From assembly GCF_025641885.1 (NCBI RefSeq), contig NZ_JAOTQN010000002.1, forward strand, positions 1-64,000: a stretch of 64,000 nt of DNA, given 5' to 3'. The first letter of the stretch is position 1, and every line of letters begins with the position of its first letter. Made by a program: the position numbers and the translations under genes. The stretch is from Pyrobaculum sp. 3827-6. GTDB lineage: Archaea; Thermoproteota; Thermoprotei; Thermoproteales; Thermoproteaceae. Below the pieces are notes generated by a model. The model made no database searches. It saw only the letters and a list, made by a program, of their open reading frames with translations, and had not been told where the DNA came from. Below, piece by piece: positions 60,353 through 64,000 of the stretch.

Positions 60353-60573
60353 TAGGGGCGCCGAGGGGACGGGGCTGGCTCGGAGACGGCCAGCCTCTGG
60401 AACCTCCCGCACCGCCGCGGGGAGCCTCCAGCGGGCCGCCGAGAGGCGGGGGTAAAAACCAGCTGGAGGCGCGGCCCCCAAGCAGGGCCTGTGAGGCCCG
60501 CGCGAGGCCCGGGTAGGGGGGTAGACACATACCCCAACAGAAGCGGGGGTACCCGGCGCCCCCCCTCCCCACT
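60353..60573 (+). ncRNA. rnpB: RNase P RNA, minimal (type T) form
   Basis: Catalytic RNA that trims tRNA 5' ends. Helix P1: GGGGCGCCG 60355-60363 pairs with CGGCGCCCC 60554-60562. Helix P4: 5' strand ACCUCCCGC (60402-60410, preceded by UGGA as in conserved region I) pairs with GCGGGGGU (60543-60550), leaving exactly one bulged U at 60405, the universal P4 feature. Conserved region IV ACAGAA occupies 60537-60542, directly before the P4 3' strand. The element is only about 210 bases, too short for a specificity domain, matching the reduced RNase P RNA described in Pyrobaculum and relatives. Exact ends are estimated; strand is set by the order of these elements. Confidence 0.85.
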
Positions 60574-60630
60574 GCGTTTAGCAGACAGCCAGCTCCATTG
60601 GGTATTTATAACAGATGCATTTTGATATAT

Positions 60631-60825
60631 GTGGGGCGTGTAAGGCGTTTCCCCAAGGAGGTGGCTGAAGAAAGGCTAGAGAAGATTATTATAATGTCTG
60701 CGAGGCTGGGGCGAAATGTGATTTGGCTTTCAGACGATGTATTTACGCTTAGAAGCCTCGAGCCGCATAAGAGGTACAGAGTTAGACTCGTAGAGGGGGT
60801 GTACGTCGTGGATGAGCTCCTGTAG
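60631..60825 (+). CDS. Small protein, putative antitoxin partner
   Basis: 64 residues from GTG 60631, which lies 20-31 bases after GTATTTATAACAG; TTG 60598 would be a longer, less likely start. The sequence reads VAEERLEKIIIMSARLGRNV, then strands with FTLRSLEPHKRYRVRLVEGV and an acidic end DELL. The basic/beta pattern is like small antitoxin or RNA-binding proteins, but no family was recognised. The last 14 bases overlap the nucleotidyltransferase gene. Confidence 0.6.
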   Translation: MGRVRRFPKEVAEERLEKIIIMSARLGRNVIWLSDDVFTLRSLEPHKRYRVRLVEGVYVVDELL

Positions 60826-61375
60826 CCCCGCGCTTGGGTTTTTGGCTGAGCTGAATGAAGAGGTTTGGCGGCGTGGCCTAGGGAGGGTAGTTATTGTGGG
60901 CGGCTTCGCGATGGAGCTGTACAGCGGGGGGGCGTACAGAACAGGAGATATAGATTTTGTCATAGATACCCCGAGGGTGAGGGAGGCCCGGCACGTCTTT
61001 GAAGAGCTTGTTACAAAACGTGGATGGAGGAGGGTGTCGCGGGTGTACGAGGGGCCCGGCGCTCTCTACCTCGACCTCGTCGGCTACACCTACACAGGCC
61101 GCGTAAAGGAGTTACGTATATGTGGAGGTAGCGTATACGTCCAGTCGCCGGAGGACGCCATTGTGTCCAGCCCCAACACGTGCGCCTACCGGGAGTCCCC
61201 AGCCGTCTGCGAACGCGCCGCCGCGGTGCTGAGCGCACAGAGAGAGCGCCTCAACCGGGACTACCCCCTTGAATTCGCAAGGGGCAACGGCGTTGATAAA
61301 AAGCTGGAGGAAATGAGACGCGTCGTCGAGAAGACCTTTTCAGCTCTACAAGATGTGGTGGGCGAAAGAGGCTAG
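60812..61375 (+). CDS. Nucleotidyltransferase-fold protein, possible toxin
   Basis: 187 residues. The NTase core has VVIVGGFAMELYSGG (about 26-40) then YRTGDIDFVIDTPRV (about 43-57), where Asp-x-Asp are metal ligands, and a third acidic residue in ALYLDLVGYT (about 88-97). The GGFAxxxY..R.T.DID pattern is that of AbiEii/MNT-like nucleotidyltransferases. A later segment QSPEDAIVSSPNTCAYRESP matches the family's substrate-side region. It overlaps the small gene upstream, a toxin-antitoxin-like order. Its 3' end overlaps the methyltransferase start by 23 bases. Confidence 0.72.
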   Translation: MSSCSPALGFLAELNEEVWRRGLGRVVIVGGFAMELYSGGAYRTGDIDFVIDTPRVREARHVFEELVTKRGWRRVSRVYEGPGALYLDLVGYTYTGRVKELRICGGSVYVQSPEDAIVSSPNTCAYRESPAVCERAAAVLSAQRERLNRDYPLEFARGNGVDKKLEEMRRVVEKTFSALQDVVGERG

Positions 61376-61913
61376 AGAGGCGTACATCTCAATCGGTGAG
61401 GAGTACGAGGCGACGAGGAGGAGGCCTCTGCCCGTCGCGGACTTCGCCACATTTGGCAACAAGGCACTTGACGTCGGGTGCGGCAGGGGGGCCCAGCCGA
61501 GGTATCTGGAACATGAACACGGCTTTGTTGTCCACTGCGACCTCGACCGGAGGATGACGCCCGGCGGGGACTCTGTGGAGTGCGAGGCGACTATGATGCC
61601 CTTTAGAGACGGCGCCTTCGACGTGGTGTACCTTGTGGCGGTTATCCACCACATGCCCCGCGACGCGGCGGCGCTTGCTTTAAGAGAGGCTAGGCGGGTG
61701 GGGCGGGTGGCCGTGGCTACTGTCTGGGCGCTTGAAGTTTGGAGGGGGCGCGAAATCGCGCCGGGCGTCTGGGAGGTGCCGTGGGGAGGCAAAGCCAGGA
61801 GGATCTACTTCCAGTACCGGCTGGAGGACTTGCTGGCCGTGGCCCCCACCCGCGTCCTCTCGGCCGGGGTAATGCGGAGGGGGAGGCACTACAATTTCTA
61901 CATAGTATTTTGA
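61353..61913 (+). CDS. SAM-dependent methyltransferase, class I
   Basis: 186 residues. Motif I is ALDVGCGRGAQPRYLEHEHG (about 38-57), an acidic residue ends strand 2 (VHCDLDRR), motif IV is DGAFDVVYLVAVIHHMPRDAA (about 87-107) and a helix ARRVGRVAVATVWALEVWRG follows. The layout resembles the Trm9/ALKBH8-type branch, so RNA or a small molecule may be the substrate; not decidable here. The ATG lies within the end of the nucleotidyltransferase gene, so it is likely translated from the same message. Confidence 0.8.
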   Translation: MWWAKEAREAYISIGEEYEATRRRPLPVADFATFGNKALDVGCGRGAQPRYLEHEHGFVVHCDLDRRMTPGGDSVECEATMMPFRDGAFDVVYLVAVIHHMPRDAAALALREARRVGRVAVATVWALEVWRGREIAPGVWEVPWGGKARRIYFQYRLEDLLAVAPTRVLSAGVMRRGRHYNFYIVF

Positions 61914-61940
61914 TATTTAAAAACGCAGACTTGGCAACCT

Positions 61941-62951
61941 GTGGTATTTATCGGCAGAGAGGCTGAGCTGAGCTGGCTTCGGGAATATGCGGGGGCGGAC
62001 AGATCTACGCCGTATGTAATCTACGGCCCCGAGGGGTGCGGCAAAACGGCGCTGGCCCTGGAGGCGGTGAGGCGTTTTTTACACTGGTATCCACGCGGGG
62101 TGGCCTTATATCTAGACGGCAAAGCGAGGAGGGGGGAGGACGTCTTCAAGAGCAATATACAGCTGGGGGATGTCCTAGCAGATGTGGCAGGCGAGCTCCT
62201 AGGCCGGATAGGCGGGGCGGCGGCGCGGGCGGCGGTGTGGCTACTGGGGCGGGTTGTGGAGCGCCTTGTGGAGAAGCAGTCGCCGTCGAATATCCTCGTG
62301 ATAGTGGACGAGCTCTTCTCAGCCGTGGGCGTCAGGGAGGGGGCGGTGGTGGTGAAGCACGCCCAGGAGCTGGGCGATAGGCATCTGAGGTCTCTAAAAG
62401 CCGAGGCGGGCCTCATACCCAGGCCGCTGGCGGGCGTCCGTATCGCATACCTAGTATTTACATCTGAGGGCGCGTCCAGGCGGGAGCTTTCTAGACACAG
62501 CTGGGCCCACACGGCGTTGATGTGGAATATGGACAAAGACGACTTTAAACGCCTCAACGAGGCCGTGGGCGGGCCGGACTTCGCCGCGGCGTGGAGGCTC
62601 TGCGGAGGAAACCCCCGCTGCCTCTTCCAGCTGGCAGAGGCTGGGTGGGACGCGGAGAGGTATCTGGCGTCGATATCCTCATCGAGGGGGGTGAGGTGGG
62701 TGGTGGCCAAAGCCGCCGAGCTGGGCCTCACCGATGCGTTAAAAGAGGCGGTGGAGGACCCGGACATTTTGGCGGAGCCCAGCGGCTTGAGGCTCGCCAA
62801 GTTGCTGGAGAGCCGCAACTTCGTCGTCGAGCTCTCGCCGGCGGCCATAGGCGGCGTCCCGAGCCGCGACCCCGAGCTGGGGGTGGGGAGGCTCTACGCC
62901 TGGCAGACCCCCGCGCTTAGAGACGCCGTGGCGAGGGCTCTACGAGGCTGA
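61941..62951 (+). CDS. Archaeal AAA-type ATPase
   Basis: 336 residues. FIGREAELSWLREY at the start and Walker A IYGPEGCGKTALALEAV (about 28-44) are those of the archaeal ATPase/STAND-like group. Walker B is NILVIVDELFSAVG (about 118-131), and a sensor-like VFTSEGASRREL and GGNPRCLFQLAEAG follow. Function is unknown; the family is highly paralogous and often lineage-specific. GTG 61941 follows GATATTTAAAAAC by about 16-30 bases. The 3' end overlaps elp3 tail-to-tail by 12 bases. Confidence 0.8.
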   Translation: MVFIGREAELSWLREYAGADRSTPYVIYGPEGCGKTALALEAVRRFLHWYPRGVALYLDGKARRGEDVFKSNIQLGDVLADVAGELLGRIGGAAARAAVWLLGRVVERLVEKQSPSNILVIVDELFSAVGVREGAVVVKHAQELGDRHLRSLKAEAGLIPRPLAGVRIAYLVFTSEGASRRELSRHSWAHTALMWNMDKDDFKRLNEAVGGPDFAAAWRLCGGNPRCLFQLAEAGWDAERYLASISSSRGVRWVVAKAAELGLTDALKEAVEDPDILAEPSGLRLAKLLESRNFVVELSPAAIGGVPSRDPELGVGRLYAWQTPALRDAVARALRG

Positions 62952-64000
62952 GAGCTCTTTACACATATACGGGCCGCACCTCTCGTACCCCAGCTTGCGG
63001 AAGTAGGGCCTCGCGCCGACGCCGCTGATCACAGCCACCCTCTTCGCGAACTCCGCGGCGATCTCCTCCGCCCTCTCCATCAAAGACCTGCCTATACCTC
63101 TGTGCTGCCACCAGCCCCCCTCAGCGCCGACGGGCACCTCGGGGCCGTAGACGTGGAGCTCTCTAACCAAGGCGGCTCCCCGGAGCTCGGGCCTGTGGGG
63201 GCCGTGGGGGATCCTCAGCCGCAGAATCCCGTAGAGAGTGTCGTCGGGCCCCACCGCCTCTAGAAAAACCTCCACGCCCCCCGACGCCACGTACTCAACG
63301 CGCTTAACCTCCACCGGGCCGGGCTGAACCGGCAGGCCGTTGGCCAGCTTCACGCCGGCCTCCCTACAGCGGATCTCCACACACCTCAGCCCAAGCCTCT
63401 CCATATGCCGGAGCACCACCTGCCTCATGTTCCCCCACCTGGGGCCGTCCACGACGTGGTGCAGAGGGATGTCGCGGCCGAGGCGCATGACCCTAGCCCA
63501 CCTGGGCACCGCTGCGTACATCCTCGCCAGGAGGTCAAGCCAAGTCTCCTCGTCGTAGCTTCGGTACGCCCCGCGGCGCCACTCCTCGTACAACGCAGTC
63601 CCCGGCACCACGTACGTGGGGTATATCTTGACGCAGTCCGGCATGAAGTCCGGGTTTGAAAACACCTCCCTCACCATCTCCAAGTCGCGGTCGGGGTCGC
63701 TACCCGGCAGACCCGGCATCAGGTGGTAGCAGACCTTGTAAGCCGAATCCTTCAAAAGAGCCGTCGCCCTAACCACCTCTGCGGCGCCGTGGCCCCTCCC
63801 AACCCTCGCAAGCACGTCGTCGTATATAGACTGGACGCCCAGCTCAACCCTAGTCACCCCCAGCCTCAGGAGGAAGTCCACCTCTCCCCTATCTACGAAG
63901 TCGGGCCGCGTCTCCACCGTAAGCGCGACGAGGCGCATAGCCGCCGACTCGTTCCTAAGTTGCTCGGCCTCCAAATCCGGCGCCAGATCCGCCGAGCCCG
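62940..64000 (-). CDS. Elp3-type tRNA U34 modification enzyme, N-terminus outside window
   Basis: Radical-SAM and acetyltransferase protein that adds a carboxymethyl-type group to U34 of tRNAs. The visible 353 residues, open past the right edge, start after the [4Fe-4S] Cys motif. LTVETRPDFVDRGEVDFLLRLGVTRVELGVQS and YHLMPGLPGSDPDRDLEM belong to the radical-SAM barrel, PTYVVPGTALYEEWRRG follows, and the C-terminal GNAT domain has QHRGIGRSLMERAEE and ARPYFRKLGYERCGPYMCK. Archaeal Elp3 acts without the other Elongator subunits. Confidence 0.93.
   Translation of the reverse strand, partial: GSADLAPDLEAEQLRNESAAMRLVALTVETRPDFVDRGEVDFLLRLGVTRVELGVQSIYDDVLARVGRGHGAAEVVRATALLKDSAYKVCYHLMPGLPGSDPDRDLEMVREVFSNPDFMPDCVKIYPTYVVPGTALYEEWRRGAYRSYDEETWLDLLARMYAAVPRWARVMRLGRDIPLHHVVDGPRWGNMRQVVLRHMERLGLRCVEIRCREAGVKLANGLPVQPGPVEVKRVEYVASGGVEVFLEAVGPDDTLYGILRLRIPHGPHRPELRGAALVRELHVYGPEVPVGAEGGWWQHRGIGRSLMERAEEIAAEFAKRVAVISGVGARPYFRKLGYERCGPYMCKELSAS

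Noticed and set aside
60353-60573. SRP RNA
   Set aside because: Too short and lacking the helix-8 motif, while P1, P4 and ACAGAA fit RNase P RNA.

Overview
This window comes from a hyperthermophilic crenarchaeon of the Thermoproteaceae, most probably Pyrobaculum. The evidence is: PaREP1-type and PaREP2b-type paralogous families known from Pyrobaculum; archaeal-only functions (GINS, RtcB, TiaS, GatD, the bifunctional FBP aldolase/phosphatase, isopentenyl phosphate kinase, split ferredoxin-dependent 2-oxoacid oxidoreductase); GC-rich coding sequence; and start codons placed about 26 bases after AT-rich TATA boxes with no leader, the usual leaderless arrangement of this group. A compact RNase P RNA gene lacking a specificity domain, as described for Pyrobaculum, is present at about 60.35-60.57 kb. 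I recognised no tRNA, 5S/16S/23S rRNA or CRISPR array.

Layout. 0-4 kb: a giant PaREP2b protein running off the left edge. 4-10 kb: thiamine kinase ThiL, YjbQ and isoprenoid lipid genes (GGPP synthase, isopentenyl phosphate kinase, divergent DUF92 kinase-like membrane protein), then small membrane proteins and a ZPR1 zinc-finger protein. 10-14 kb: HD phosphohydrolase, gatD, an S9 peptidase and a pilin-like protein. 14-17 kb: a poorly coding stretch with a strongly structured GC-rich element, followed by an AT-richer secreted trypsin-like protease (frameshifted) and a membrane-anchored partner. 17-36 kb: rtcB and a dispersed histidine region (hisA, B, F, D, E, H, I, C, G), mostly with one promoter per gene or pair, mixed with purA/purB and with PaREP1-type genes. 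This part also holds an interrupted ATPase, a frameshifted PaREP2b fragment and a previously unlisted hisG remnant. 36-43 kb: thymidylate kinase, GINS, a CPBP protease, moaB, an interrupted LOG-family gene, MDP-1 phosphatase, an orphan polyamine-binding protein, DUF99, a lysine-less aminotransferase-like protein and a HypE-like protein. 43-48 kb: the carA-carB-LysX/ArgX-type operon. 48-60 kb: FBP aldolase/phosphatase, MarC, korAB, YkgJ, a second HisC-like aminotransferase, SufD, TiaS and a BtuF-like binding protein. 60-64 kb: RNase P RNA, a small-protein/nucleotidyltransferase pair, a methyltransferase, an ATPase and Elp3 running off the right edge.

How it works together. The window carries nine histidine-pathway functions, two steps of AMP synthesis, carbamoyl phosphate synthesis for arginine and pyrimidines, and late steps of archaeal lipid precursor supply. 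It also has several RNA-processing activities (RNase P RNA, RtcB, TiaS, Elp3). Five divergent gene pairs have start codons 43-47 bases apart around one central TATA-like block, suggesting one element serving two leaderless transcripts. Decay is frequent: three genes have single in-frame stops, two have frameshifts and one is a deletion remnant.
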